Assembly (NCBI RefSeq): GCF_037204085.1
Contig: NZ_JBBCBW010000014.1
Location: forward strand, 1 to 64,000
Source of the DNA: Variovorax sp037204085
GTDB lineage: Bacteria > Pseudomonadota > Gammaproteobacteria > Burkholderiales > Burkholderiaceae_C
Direction of reading: 5' to 3'
Length of the DNA stretch: 64,000 nt
Positions within the stretch are counted from its first letter, which is position 1. Every line of letters begins with the position of its first letter. This document shows positions 43,723 to 51,763 of the stretch, one piece after another. Position numbers and translations under genes: made by a program. Below the pieces are notes generated by a model. The model searched no databases and was not told the origin of the DNA. It saw only the letters and a list, made by a program, of their open reading frames with translations.

Positions 43723-43773
43723 TGCGGCGGCGGATATCTGCTCCTCTTCAAGAAAAACCAACCAAGGAACATC

Positions 43774-44196
43774 ATGAAAATTCTTCTCGCCGTGGACGGC
43801 AGCGAATACACCGCCCGCATGCTCGACTACATCGGCGCGCACAAGGAATGGGCGAACGCAGGCCATGCGTTCACCGTCTTCAACGCCGTGCTTCCGGTGC
43901 CGCACCGGGCCGCGGCATTCGCAGGGCCCGACCTCGTGCACACCTACTACGAGGACGAAGCCCGCGTCGTGCTGCAGCCGGTGCGCGCCGCGCTGGCTGC
44001 GCGCGGCATCGAGGCGGCATTCGCACACAAGGTCGGCCATCCGGCGGACGAGATCGCCGCCTTTGCGGAGCACGGCAAGTTCGATCTCCTGGTCATGGGG
44101 TCGCGCGGGGAGGGAGCGCTTTCGAACCTGGTGCTGGGTTCGGTGGCCATGAAGGTGCTGGCCCGCTGCACGGTGCCCGTGCTGCTGGTGCGCTGA
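43774..44196 (+). CDS. Universal stress protein (UspA family)
   Basis: A 140-residue USP domain beginning MKILLAVDGSEYTARML, with AAGGA before the ATG. The nucleotide-binding signature is complete near residues 109-124 (GSRGEGALSNLVLGS). It is the second USP of the microaerobic island and lies between the hemerythrin gene and the Crp/Fnr regulator, probably in one transcript with the hemerythrin gene (52-base gap). Confidence 0.95.
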   Translation: MKILLAVDGSEYTARMLDYIGAHKEWANAGHAFTVFNAVLPVPHRAAAFAGPDLVHTYYEDEARVVLQPVRAALAARGIEAAFAHKVGHPADEIAAFAEHGKFDLLVMGSRGEGALSNLVLGSVAMKVLARCTVPVLLVR

Positions 44197-44323
44197 TACA
44201 CGCCGGACACAAACCATTCACGGAGCGTTACCCACCGACTCCTGCTGTTGTCACTGTGTTGCCGGGCGCTTCATAGCATCCATCCATCGACCCGCGATGC
44301 ACACAACAAACAGGAGCGTTCAC

Positions 44324-45112
44324 ATGTTCAACCCGTCACAGACCCAGGCCGCCGTACCCGCAATGAGCGGCTTTCTTGCCGCAGGCGCATTGCCGAAGGC
44401 CGGCGTGGCGGTTCACGAGCGGGCCAGCCACAAACTGATGGAGACGCAAAAGCTGCTGAAGGAGCGCCTGGCCCCGCAGCACCGCGTGGTGCATGCGGGC
44501 GACGTGGTCTACCAGGCCGGCGAGCGCTTCGGCAACCTCTACATCCTGAACTCGGGCTTCTTCAAGATCGTGAACCTGTCGGCCGACGGCCGCGAACAGG
44601 TGGTGGGCCTGAAGTTCCGCGGCGACTGGCTGGGCTTCGACGGCATTGCCGGGGGGCGCTACTCGTGCGATGCGGTCGCCATGGACACGGGCGAGGTCTG
44701 GGTGGTTTCGTACGAGTCGCTGCTGGCCGCCGCCCTTGCCGAGCCCGCCTTGCTGCAAGTGTTCCATACCGCGATGAGCCGCGAGATCGCGCATGACCGC
44801 GATTCGCTCATGTCGGTTTGCACGCTGCCGGCCGATGCGCGCGTGGCCGACTTCCTGCGCTACTGGGCGGAGTCGCTGGCCGAGCGCGGCATGCGCACCG
44901 ACCAGATCACGCTGCGCATGACGCGCGCCGAAATCGGCAACTACCTGGGCATGACGCTCGAAAGCGTGAGCCGCGCGCTGTCGCGGCTGGCGCGCGACAA
45001 GGTGATCGAGTTCGTCGAAAAAGGCCGCCGCGACGTGCAGATTCCCGATGTGGGCGCCTTGTCCGCCTTTGTGCAGCGCTGCCTTGCGCCGGCACCCGCC
45101 ATGCTGCAGTGA
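44324..45112 (+). CDS. Crp/Fnr family regulator with FNR-type recognition helix but no N-terminal Cys cluster
   Basis: A 262-residue regulator. The cyclic nucleotide-binding-like domain spans about residues 40-165 (GDVVYQAGERFGNLYIL, DWLGFDGI), the dimer helix follows, and the winged helix at about 200-245 contains TRAEIGNYLGMTLESVSRAL. The recognition helix E-x2-S-R pattern is that of FNR and predicts binding to TTGAT-N4-ATCAA, the boxes found in this island. FNR's cluster ligands (C-x2-C-x5-C in the first 30 residues and a later Cys) are absent; Cys occurs only in YSCDAV, SVCTLP and VQRCLA. A FixK- or DNR-like mode, controlled by another signal, is inferred. CAGGAG 7 bases upstream favours the ATG at 44324 over 44297. 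Confidence 0.9.
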   Translation: MFNPSQTQAAVPAMSGFLAAGALPKAGVAVHERASHKLMETQKLLKERLAPQHRVVHAGDVVYQAGERFGNLYILNSGFFKIVNLSADGREQVVGLKFRGDWLGFDGIAGGRYSCDAVAMDTGEVWVVSYESLLAAALAEPALLQVFHTAMSREIAHDRDSLMSVCTLPADARVADFLRYWAESLAERGMRTDQITLRMTRAEIGNYLGMTLESVSRALSRLARDKVIEFVEKGRRDVQIPDVGALSAFVQRCLAPAPAMLQ

Positions 45113-45125
45113 CCGGCGCCGTCTT

Positions 45126-45401
45126 TCACATCAACCGCAATCCCCGGTTGAACTGCATGAAGGTCTTGATCGGCGCCGGCACATTGCCCATCTTCGCTAT
45201 CTCGGCATGGCCGTCTTCCGTGATGCGGATCACGGTGGCCATGCGCGACGATACATAGGGCGAAGTCGGCTTGAGTGTCGTGATCTCGGCCTCGATCAAG
45301 CCTGTGGCCAGGAGCACCGAGACGTGCCGGATCTCTTCCGGATTGGCGACTCGAACCGGTAGCTGCACATGCTGCAGCCTGTTCAAGAACGAAAGCGGCA
45401 T
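45126..45401 (-). CDS. Small protein of unknown function
   Basis: A 91-residue frame from the ATG at 45401 (a longer frame to 45503 has an unlikely basic leader). It reads PLSFLNRLQHVQLPVRV at the start and RMATVIRITEDGHAEIAKMG in the second half, with no signal peptide, membrane helix or cysteine. The hydrophobic pattern suggests a small winged-helix-like or ferredoxin-like fold, but this is a guess. It is convergent with the Crp/Fnr gene with 13 bases between. Family not recognised. Confidence 0.6.
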   Translation of the reverse strand: MPLSFLNRLQHVQLPVRVANPEEIRHVSVLLATGLIEAEITTLKPTSPYVSSRMATVIRITEDGHAEIAKMGNVPAPIKTFMQFNRGLRLM

Positions 45402-45615
45402 TCGATTCTCCGATTGCAGGCGTTGACCCTTGCGGGGGGAAACACCTCGGGGGCAATCCACGTGCCCGACCGCGCCCCCCTCGCGGTCCATTGGTTGTAG
45501 CACCTGCGCGGGTTACCACCTATGCGCCAAATGGCTACGGTCTGGTGGTAGTAGAAAGACTTACTGCATATATCGCTGTGAATTGTTCCGCCGCGATGTC
45601 TGGTACAAAAGGCCG

Positions 45616-46755
45616 ATGACCGTCCCACTCGCGGTTTCTCTTGTCGATCTTCTTCTGGGGCTGGAGCTCGGGCCTTCTGGCGGGGCCGCTCGCAACCGCT
45701 GCTCGCTCGAAGGCCTGGCCTGGAAGAAATCCACCCAGGAAGGCGTGCTCGAGGTCACTGTCCAGGAGCTGGAAGCGACCTCGCTTCAGTTCGCGTCAGG
45801 GCCGCTGGTGCTCGAGATCGGCCGCATCGCCGTGCATGCACTCACAGGCCAGGTGCGCACTGCCGATGCCGGCGTGCTGAGCCTCTCCTCCGTCCAGGCG
45901 GCCGAAGCCGAGCTCTCGGGAGTGAGGCTGCAGGGGCCCTTCGTCATGCCGCCGCAAATCCAGACGGCGTTGCATGCCCTGCAGGATGCGGGCGGCGCGG
46001 CACCGGCTGCCGGGATTGCCACCACGCCCCAGGCAGCGGCCGACGCGTGGCGCCTCGGACCGCTCGGGCAAGCGGAGGGCACGATTCGCGGGCGGATCAC
46101 CGATGCGCACCTGTTGTTCGACGCCGATGTCACGGTGCCCATCAGGCATGGGCAGATCGACTTCAACGACGCGACGGTCGAGCACGTGGGCCCGGATTCG
46201 CGCATGGGCGTGAGCCGGCTCGGGCTCTACGTCGATGCGCCGAACGGCCGCAGCTACCTGTACCAGTTCGCTTCGGCGCCGCTTGCCGGTGTGGAGTTCG
46301 AGCGCCGCGGTGCCTTGCTGAGCCCGTGGGTTTCCGAGCGCGGCAAGCTGCACTTGCAGGCTTTTGCCGAGGCCATGCTGCGCCAGTGCATGGGCGGCCA
46401 CGGCCAGGGGCTGACCGAGCAGGCGCGCCTGCTGCTCGGCCGCACGGCGATTTCGGGCGAAGTGCAGCTTGGCGATGGAGTTCTCGCGGTGCCGGGTGCA
46501 CAGGCGCACATGGAGGGCCGCGGCGAAGGGCGCAATGCAGTCGGTATGCGCTCCGATGCGCTCGGCCAGGGCCTGACCGTCGAGATGGCTTCGCTTTCGG
46601 CCCGCGATGCGGCTGCGGAGTGGAAGGGCGTGCAGCTGGGCTGCGACAGGATCACCGCTCGGCTCAAGCTGCAGCTCCTGATCGAGGGCGCACACATGCG
46701 CTTCGCCGTCGAGATCGAGAACTGCAAGCTCGCGGGGCTGCGGCTCGATCTTTAG
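45616..46755 (+). CDS. Unknown 379-residue beta-rich protein
   Basis: From the ATG at 45616 the frame is 379 residues. It has no signal peptide or clear membrane helix; the first 20 residues (PLAVSLVDLLLGLELG) are hydrophobic but short. The body alternates hydrophobic and polar residues in many short strand-like stretches (EGVLEVTVQELEATSLQFAS; LVLEIGRIAVHALTGQV; GRITDAHLLFDADVTVPI) with Gly turns, as in long beta-sheet proteins of the AsmA/DUF748 lipid-transfer class, although no signature of these is visible. I do not recognise the family and leave function open. Neighbours on both sides run in the opposite direction, so it is a single-gene unit. Confidence 0.75.
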   Translation: MTVPLAVSLVDLLLGLELGPSGGAARNRCSLEGLAWKKSTQEGVLEVTVQELEATSLQFASGPLVLEIGRIAVHALTGQVRTADAGVLSLSSVQAAEAELSGVRLQGPFVMPPQIQTALHALQDAGGAAPAAGIATTPQAAADAWRLGPLGQAEGTIRGRITDAHLLFDADVTVPIRHGQIDFNDATVEHVGPDSRMGVSRLGLYVDAPNGRSYLYQFASAPLAGVEFERRGALLSPWVSERGKLHLQAFAEAMLRQCMGGHGQGLTEQARLLLGRTAISGEVQLGDGVLAVPGAQAHMEGRGEGRNAVGMRSDALGQGLTVEMASLSARDAAAEWKGVQLGCDRITARLKLQLLIEGAHMRFAVEIENCKLAGLRLDL

Positions 46756-46767
46756 GGCCGGCGCGGC

Positions 46768-47472
46768 TCAGGTGGCCTGCGGAAGGTAGCTGGGCCGCGG
46801 CGCCGTCATGCCGCGCTTGAGCTGCTGGGTGATTTCATCGGCCAGCACTTCGTCCTCGCCCGCTTCGAGCCCGTCGAGCGCCCGCTTGACGATGTCTTCG
46901 GGGCTGGTCTTGGGAACGTCGAACCCGCGCGTCAGGTCGGTATCGACATAGGCCATGTGCAGCGCCAGCACCTGGGTCTGCTGCGCCGACAGTTCGCTGC
47001 GCAATGCGTTGGTGAGCGACCATGCCGCCGACTTGCTGGCCGAATAGGCCGCCAGCTCGCCGCCGTTCGCCCATGATGCAGCCGACAGCACATTGAGCAG
47101 CGCGCCGCCGCCGTTGGCCTTGAGAATCGGCGCGAAGGCCTTGCTCATGCGCAGCACCGCAAAGAAGTTGGTCTCGAAGATGCGCCGCGCAACCTCTTCG
47201 CTGTCGGCTGCGAGAAAGCCTCCCACCTGGGCAATGCCGGCGTTGTTGATCACCAGCGTCACGTCAGACGCTTGCGCGGCAGCGGCCGCCACGTCTTGCG
47301 GGTTGTCGACGTCAAGCCGCAGTGCCTGAACGCCCGATTGCGTCACAGCCACGGGGTTTCGTGCGCCGGCATACACCTTGCGCGCGCCGCGGGCGAGCAG
47401 CTCGCGTGCAAACACCAGGCCGATGCCGCGATTGGCACCCGTGACGAGAGCAACGGAATTTTCGATCTTCAT
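46768..47472 (-). CDS. Short-chain dehydrogenase/reductase (SDR family)
   Basis: A 234-residue classical SDR. The cofactor motif TGANRGIG is at residues 11-18, NNAG at about 75, catalytic Ser in VLSAAS near 130, and the active-site YSASK near 143. The Arg after the first Gly motif suggests a preference for NADP(H). The reaction is a carbonyl reduction or alcohol oxidation of unknown substrate. It is downstream of the quinone-oxidoreductase-like gene with a 36-base gap, likely one operon under the TetR regulator at 48636. Confidence 0.94.
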   Translation of the reverse strand: MKIENSVALVTGANRGIGLVFARELLARGARKVYAGARNPVAVTQSGVQALRLDVDNPQDVAAAAAQASDVTLVINNAGIAQVGGFLAADSEEVARRIFETNFFAVLRMSKAFAPILKANGGGALLNVLSAASWANGGELAAYSASKSAAWSLTNALRSELSAQQTQVLALHMAYVDTDLTRGFDVPKTSPEDIVKRALDGLEAGEDEVLADEITQQLKRGMTAPRPSYLPQAT

Positions 47473-47508
47473 GGGAATCTCCAGAGAGGGATAGGGGACG
47501 AACGAAGC

Positions 47509-48510
47509 TCACTTGACCTTGATGACGACCTTGCCCTTTGCGCGGCCTGCGACGACATAGGACAGGGCTTCATTGGCGGACTCGAACGGGAACACGCGGT
47601 CCACCACCGGGCGGATGGTGCCGGCCTCGTACAGGCGGGTGATTTCGCGTAGTTGGCTCCCGTTCGCCCTCATGAAGAGAAACGAGAAGCCGACGCCGCG
47701 GCCCTTGGCCCTGCGCCGGATGCCCGCGCTCAGGAGCCGCATGACCAGTTTCACGAAGCCGGGTGCGCCGCTTTGCTTGCCGAACTCGGGGTCGGGCGGT
47801 CCGGAGATGGTGATGAGCTTTCCGCCGCGCTTGAGCACGTGGAGCGACTTTTCAAGCGTCTTGCCGTCCTGGCTGTTCAGCACCACGTCGTAGTCCTTCA
47901 AGACATCTTCGAAGTCCTGCGTGCGGTAGTCGACGACCACGTCCGCACCCAGGCTCTTGACCAGTGCCGCATTGGACGCGCTTGTCGTCGTGGCGACTGT
48001 GGCGCCCAGGTGCTTGGCCAGTTGGATGGCAAAGGTGCCCACGCCGCCGGAGCCCGCCTGGATGAAAACCTTCTGGCCCTTCTTGAGCCCGGCTTTCTCG
48101 ACCAGCGCCTGCCAAGCCGTCAGCGCCACCAGGGGAATGGAGGCTGCTTCCTCCATCGTCAGGTTCCTGGGCTTGAGCGCGAGCGACGCCTCCTTGACCG
48201 GGACGAACTCTGCAAAGGTGCCGATGCGGAAATCATCGGGGCGCGCATACACCTCGTCGCCCGGCTTGAACTGCCGCACGCGCGGGCCGGCCTTCACGAC
48301 CACTCCTGCCACGTCGTGGCCAAGCACCAGCGGCAGGCGGTAGGGCAGGATGAGCTTGAACTCGCCGTCCCTGATCTTGGCGTCGAGCAGGTTCACGCCG
48401 GCGGCATGAACCTCGACCAGGACCTCGTCGTCGCGCAGCTCCGGCGTGGGCATCTCCGCCGCTCGCAGCGGCCGCTTCTTGCCGTAGCGGTCAAGAACAA
48501 AAGCTTTCAT
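47509..48510 (-). CDS. NADP-dependent zinc-less alcohol dehydrogenase/quinone oxidoreductase family protein
   Basis: A 333-residue medium-chain reductase. N-terminal catalytic GroES-like domain includes VLGHDVAGVVVKAG near residue 62; the nucleotide-binding domain has IQAGSGGVGTFAIQLAKHLG near 150, typical of quinone oxidoreductases that use NADPH. The structural zinc cysteines of true alcohol dehydrogenases are absent. The family reduces quinones or enals. It precedes the SDR gene in the same direction, and an ATGATG-N2-CATCAT palindrome 73 bases before its start matches one at the tetR start. Confidence 0.94.
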   Translation of the reverse strand: MKAFVLDRYGKKRPLRAAEMPTPELRDDEVLVEVHAAGVNLLDAKIRDGEFKLILPYRLPLVLGHDVAGVVVKAGPRVRQFKPGDEVYARPDDFRIGTFAEFVPVKEASLALKPRNLTMEEAASIPLVALTAWQALVEKAGLKKGQKVFIQAGSGGVGTFAIQLAKHLGATVATTTSASNAALVKSLGADVVVDYRTQDFEDVLKDYDVVLNSQDGKTLEKSLHVLKRGGKLITISGPPDPEFGKQSGAPGFVKLVMRLLSAGIRRRAKGRGVGFSFLFMRANGSQLREITRLYEAGTIRPVVDRVFPFESANEALSYVVAGRAKGKVVIKVK

Positions 48511-48582
48511 GGTCTTCCTTGTTTCCTGGCGGACCCAGGTTTGCGAACGGCATCGATGCCGGAATATTTGTCTTCATTTCGC

Positions 48583-48596
48583 ATGATGTTCATCAT
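48583..48596. promoter_or_regulatory. Palindrome ATGATG-TT-CATCAT, putative TetR operator
   Basis: Twelve bases of perfect symmetry around TT. With flanks it shares TTTCGCATGATG and CATCATA with the site at 49222-49235. It lies upstream of the oxidoreductase/SDR pair. Confidence 0.65.
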
Positions 48597-48635
48597 ATTT
48601 TCAGGCGAAAAAACAGGCATCGTTGGGCGGCGGAT

Positions 48636-49223
48636 TCAAGCAGCGCCGAGGTGCTTCAATGCGGCCTCGCGCAGGCTGGCCGACAGCGCCGGCTCGTCGA
48701 CCGCGCGAGCCAGCAGCAGCGTTCCCACCATGGTGGCGACCGTCACAAGGGCCCGTTCGTGCGCGCCGGGCTGCCCCCAGTCGGGCGACTGGCGGGCGAC
48801 AAGATCGATCATTTCCTTGACGTGGCGCGTGGTGGCGCGGCGCACCTCCGGCGCCTGGCGCGGCGTTTCGGAACCCAGCGCGGCAAGGGGGCAGCCGAGT
48901 TCGACCTGCGCCACATGCTCGGGCGAAAGATAGGTGCGAAGCATCAACGCCAACGCTTGCTCGGGCGGCGCGCTGGCCGCGACGTTGACCGCCACCGCGG
49001 CCGACTCGGCACACGCCCGGCTCGCCGCTTCTGCCAGCATCGCTTCGCGCGATTCGAAATGGGCATAGAAGGCGCCGTGCGTCAGGCCGGCCTCCTTCAT
49101 GATGTCCGCGACCCCGGTTCCGCCGTAGCCGCTGCGGCGAATGGCGCGCGCGGCAGCGGACACGATGCGCTCGTGCGAGGCTTCCTTGGCCGAGGTTCGA
49201 GTTCCGTGCTTTGCGTTTCGCAT
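48636..49223 (-). CDS. TetR/AcrR family transcriptional regulator
   Basis: About 195 residues from the ATG at 49223; ATGs at 49232 and 49235 give three or four more. The TetR helix-turn-helix spans about residues 14-60, with SGYGGTGVADIMKEAGLTHG then AFYAHFESREAML as recognition region. The C-terminal ligand domain includes ELGCPLAAL with one Cys, seen in TetR proteins of the NemR/AcuR type that sense electrophiles or quinones. The start region is itself inside an ATGATG-GC-CATCAT palindrome, implying autoregulation; the same sequence precedes the oxidoreductase gene downstream. Confidence 0.92.
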   Translation of the reverse strand: MRNAKHGTRTSAKEASHERIVSAAARAIRRSGYGGTGVADIMKEAGLTHGAFYAHFESREAMLAEAASRACAESAAVAVNVAASAPPEQALALMLRTYLSPEHVAQVELGCPLAALGSETPRQAPEVRRATTRHVKEMIDLVARQSPDWGQPGAHERALVTVATMVGTLLLARAVDEPALSASLREAALKHLGAA

Positions 49224-49235
49224 GATGCGCATCAT
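49222..49235. promoter_or_regulatory. Palindrome ATGATG-CG-CATCAT at the tetR start
   Basis: A 14-base perfect palindrome (ATGATGC/GCATCAT) covering the start codon region of the TetR gene. Twin of the site at 48583-48596. Confidence 0.65.
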
Positions 49236-49291
49236 ACATTTTTTGAAGAAGACGCGTACGCCGACCTTTTCGGCAACGCGGAATTGATCGG

Positions 49292-50191
49292 CTAGGCGGC
49301 TTGCCGCAGCGACGCGCGCGCGCACGCCAGGAAGGGCTCGATCAGCGGGCTCTGCCAATCGCTGCGCCAGCAGGCGGCGATGTCCATCTTTGCATCGGCG
49401 TTGCGCAAAGGCCTGAACACCACGCCGGGAGGCCGGCCGATGCGGGCGCATGCAGGCAGGATTGCCACTCCCTTGCCCGCCAGCACGAGCGCCAGCGCCG
49501 ACACCATGGTTTCGACGCGCTGCGCGATCGGCATGCTGACGTCGTGCCGCCGGAGCATCGATGCGACAACGGACTTGTCGATGCCGCCCGGGGGCAGGGG
49601 CAGCCCGATAAGGGGCAGCGCCGAGAGCCGCTCCAGTGGAATGCTGGACATGCGGGCCAGGGGCGAGTCGGCGCGCACGGCCAGCATCAATGGCTGGGTG
49701 CCGATGCGCTCGACCGCGATTCCCGGCTGCGCAATGGGCGGAATGCAGATGGCCACGGACACCTCCGAATCGGTGACGGCCGAGACGTTGTTGACCGCGT
49801 TCAGCTCCACGTACTGGATTTCCACGTCCGGCAGCTTTGCCCGCAGCATGTTTTCGAGCCGGGGAAGCACCAGGTAGGAAAGCACGACCATGGTCCCCAC
49901 CGTGAGCCGGCCCCTGCTGCCCGAGCCGATGGCGCGTGCCGCGTCGAAGCCTTCGTTGGCAAGGAGCAGCGCCTCCTTCGCCCGCTGGAAGAGGGCGTTG
50001 CCGGCGTCGGTAATTTCCATGCCGCGCGCGGCCCTGCGAAACAGGGGCGTGCCCACCGCCGCTTCCAGGTTCTTGATGTGAACCGACAGCGGCGGCTGGG
50101 CCATGTTGAGCCGGCGCGCCGCCTTGCCGACGCTGCGCTCCTCGGCAACGGCCACGAAGTAGCGGAGCGTTCTGAAGTCTGGTGCAGCCAT
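49292..50191 (-). CDS. LysR family transcriptional regulator
   Basis: A 299-residue regulator with the LysR winged helix at residues about 5-64 (RYFVAVAEERSVGKAARRLN, then MAQPPLSVHIKNLE) and a periplasmic-binding-protein-like effector domain from about residue 92. It is divergent from the amidase gene with 69 bases between, the usual layout for a LysR regulator and its target. A 16-base inverted repeat lies in that spacer. The effector is unknown, perhaps the amide substrate or its product. Confidence 0.95.
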   Translation of the reverse strand: MAAPDFRTLRYFVAVAEERSVGKAARRLNMAQPPLSVHIKNLEAAVGTPLFRRAARGMEITDAGNALFQRAKEALLLANEGFDAARAIGSGSRGRLTVGTMVVLSYLVLPRLENMLRAKLPDVEIQYVELNAVNNVSAVTDSEVSVAICIPPIAQPGIAVERIGTQPLMLAVRADSPLARMSSIPLERLSALPLIGLPLPPGGIDKSVVASMLRRHDVSMPIAQRVETMVSALALVLAGKGVAILPACARIGRPPGVVFRPLRNADAKMDIAACWRSDWQSPLIEPFLACARASLRQAA

Positions 50192-50205
50192 ACGCCGATC
50201 GTATG

Positions 50206-50221
50206 TGTTTTGCAGAAAACA
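50206..50221. promoter_or_regulatory. Inverted repeat in the lysR-amidase spacer
   Basis: TGTTTT-GCAG-AAAACA is a perfect 6-base-arm repeat 14 bases before the lysR start and 40 before the amidase start. Its position suits autoregulation and activation by LysR. Confidence 0.5.
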
Positions 50222-50260
50222 GTATTGGACCGGGATGTGCGGTGCGTCAATCATTTGCGC

Positions 50261-51712
50261 ATGAAAGAGTTTCCGCACCTTCCGAAGTCCGAAATCTGCG
50301 AAATGTCCGCCGTGGCATTGCGCACCCTTGTCGCTCAGCGAAAGCTCTCGCCGGTGGAGATCGTCGAAGAGGTGTTGCGCCGCGCCGATGCGGTGCAGCC
50401 GCACCTGAACTGCTTCATCACGCTGTGCCATGAGCAGGCGATGGCGCAAGCCAGGGAGGCGGAAAGCGCATTGATGCGGGGCGAGGCATCGGGCCTGCTC
50501 CACGGCTTGCCGTTCACGGTGAAGGACATCGTCGACACCGCGGGCGTGAGGACGACCTACGGTTCCCTGCTGCACCGCGACCATGTTCCCACGCAGGACG
50601 CGCTGGCTGTCGCCCGTATGCGCCAGGCGGGCGGCATTCTCATCGGCAAGACGACCACGTCGGAGTTCGGCGCCAAGTGCCTGACCGATGCGCCTCTTTT
50701 CGGAAGCACCCGCAATGCATGGGATGCCGCGCGCACGAGCGGCGGCTCCAGCGGGGGCGCGGCCGCATCCATGGCGGCGGGTGTGGCGCCGCTGGCCATT
50801 GCCACCGACGGCGGCGGCTCGACCCGCATTCCCGCGGCCTGCAACGGCGTGGTGGGCCTGAAGCAGAGCCTGGGCGTGGTGCCCCACAGCCAGGTGCAGG
50901 ACGCATTCGGCAACTACACCTACGTGACGCCCACCACACGCAACGTGGCCGACACCGCGCTCATGCTGCAGGCCATGACGGGCCCCCATGGCTCCGACCC
51001 ATGGTCGCTGGGCGTACCGGCGCAGCCTTACTTCGATGCGCTGCAGTCCGGCGGCGATCTTCGCGGCAAGCGGGTTCTCTACTGCGCGGCGCCCGAGGGG
51101 CGGCCGATCTCCGCCGACGTCGCGGCCGCATTCGAGGGGGCTCTTTCAACACTGCGTTCGATGGGCGCCGAACTCGTGGAGATGCCGGGCGAGGGGTACG
51201 ACGTGGAGCCGGTGTGGCGGGTGATCAACCACACCAGCTGGCGCGGCCGCTTCGCTCCGCTGGCCGAGGCCCACGCCGGCGAGCTGAGTCCGTCGCTGCT
51301 GCGGCAGCTCGCGCTCGCGGAGCATGTCGACGGGGTGGCGTTCCAGCAGGCCATGTTTGCCAGGACCGCGCTCTTTCGCAAGGTGCAGGCGCAGCTGGAG
51401 GCGAACGACTTCATCTTCACGCCGACCCTCTCGCGAACGGCCCTGCCAATCGACCAGGACCTGTTCGACCCCATCGAGATCGACGGCAAGGCCTATGCCG
51501 AGGTGCGGCCGAACTGGTTTCCCTGGACGATGCCTTTCAACCTCACGGGCCATCCCGCCATCAGCTTGCCGTGCGGCGCGGGCCGCGACGGCCTGCCCAT
51601 CGGCATGCAGCTCGTCGGCCGGTTTCGCGAGGACTTGCAGTTGCTGCAAGCCGCGGCGTCTTTCGAAGCGACACACCGGCCCGCCAACGCGCTGCCCACG
51701 CTGGCCTTCTGA
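50261..51712 (+). CDS. Amidase signature family protein
   Basis: A 483-residue hydrolase that cleaves a carboxamide. The Ser-cisSer-Lys triad is visible: Lys in FTVKDIVDTAG near residue 89, the signature TSGGSSGGAA near 164 with cis-Ser, and nucleophile Ser in GGGSTRIPAACNG near 188. No GatB/GatC partner is nearby and the segment resembles stand-alone catabolic amidases, so a role in tRNA amidation is unlikely. It is divergent from a lysR gene and followed by a Bug binding protein and an MFS exporter, suggesting use of an external amide. Confidence 0.93.
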   Translation: MKEFPHLPKSEICEMSAVALRTLVAQRKLSPVEIVEEVLRRADAVQPHLNCFITLCHEQAMAQAREAESALMRGEASGLLHGLPFTVKDIVDTAGVRTTYGSLLHRDHVPTQDALAVARMRQAGGILIGKTTTSEFGAKCLTDAPLFGSTRNAWDAARTSGGSSGGAAASMAAGVAPLAIATDGGGSTRIPAACNGVVGLKQSLGVVPHSQVQDAFGNYTYVTPTTRNVADTALMLQAMTGPHGSDPWSLGVPAQPYFDALQSGGDLRGKRVLYCAAPEGRPISADVAAAFEGALSTLRSMGAELVEMPGEGYDVEPVWRVINHTSWRGRFAPLAEAHAGELSPSLLRQLALAEHVDGVAFQQAMFARTALFRKVQAQLEANDFIFTPTLSRTALPIDQDLFDPIEIDGKAYAEVRPNWFPWTMPFNLTGHPAISLPCGAGRDGLPIGMQLVGRFREDLQLLQAAASFEATHRPANALPTLAF

Positions 51713-51763
51713 GTCTTCCGTCCGCCCCTCCGTTCGTCTTTCAACCCTGCAGGTACCTCCACC

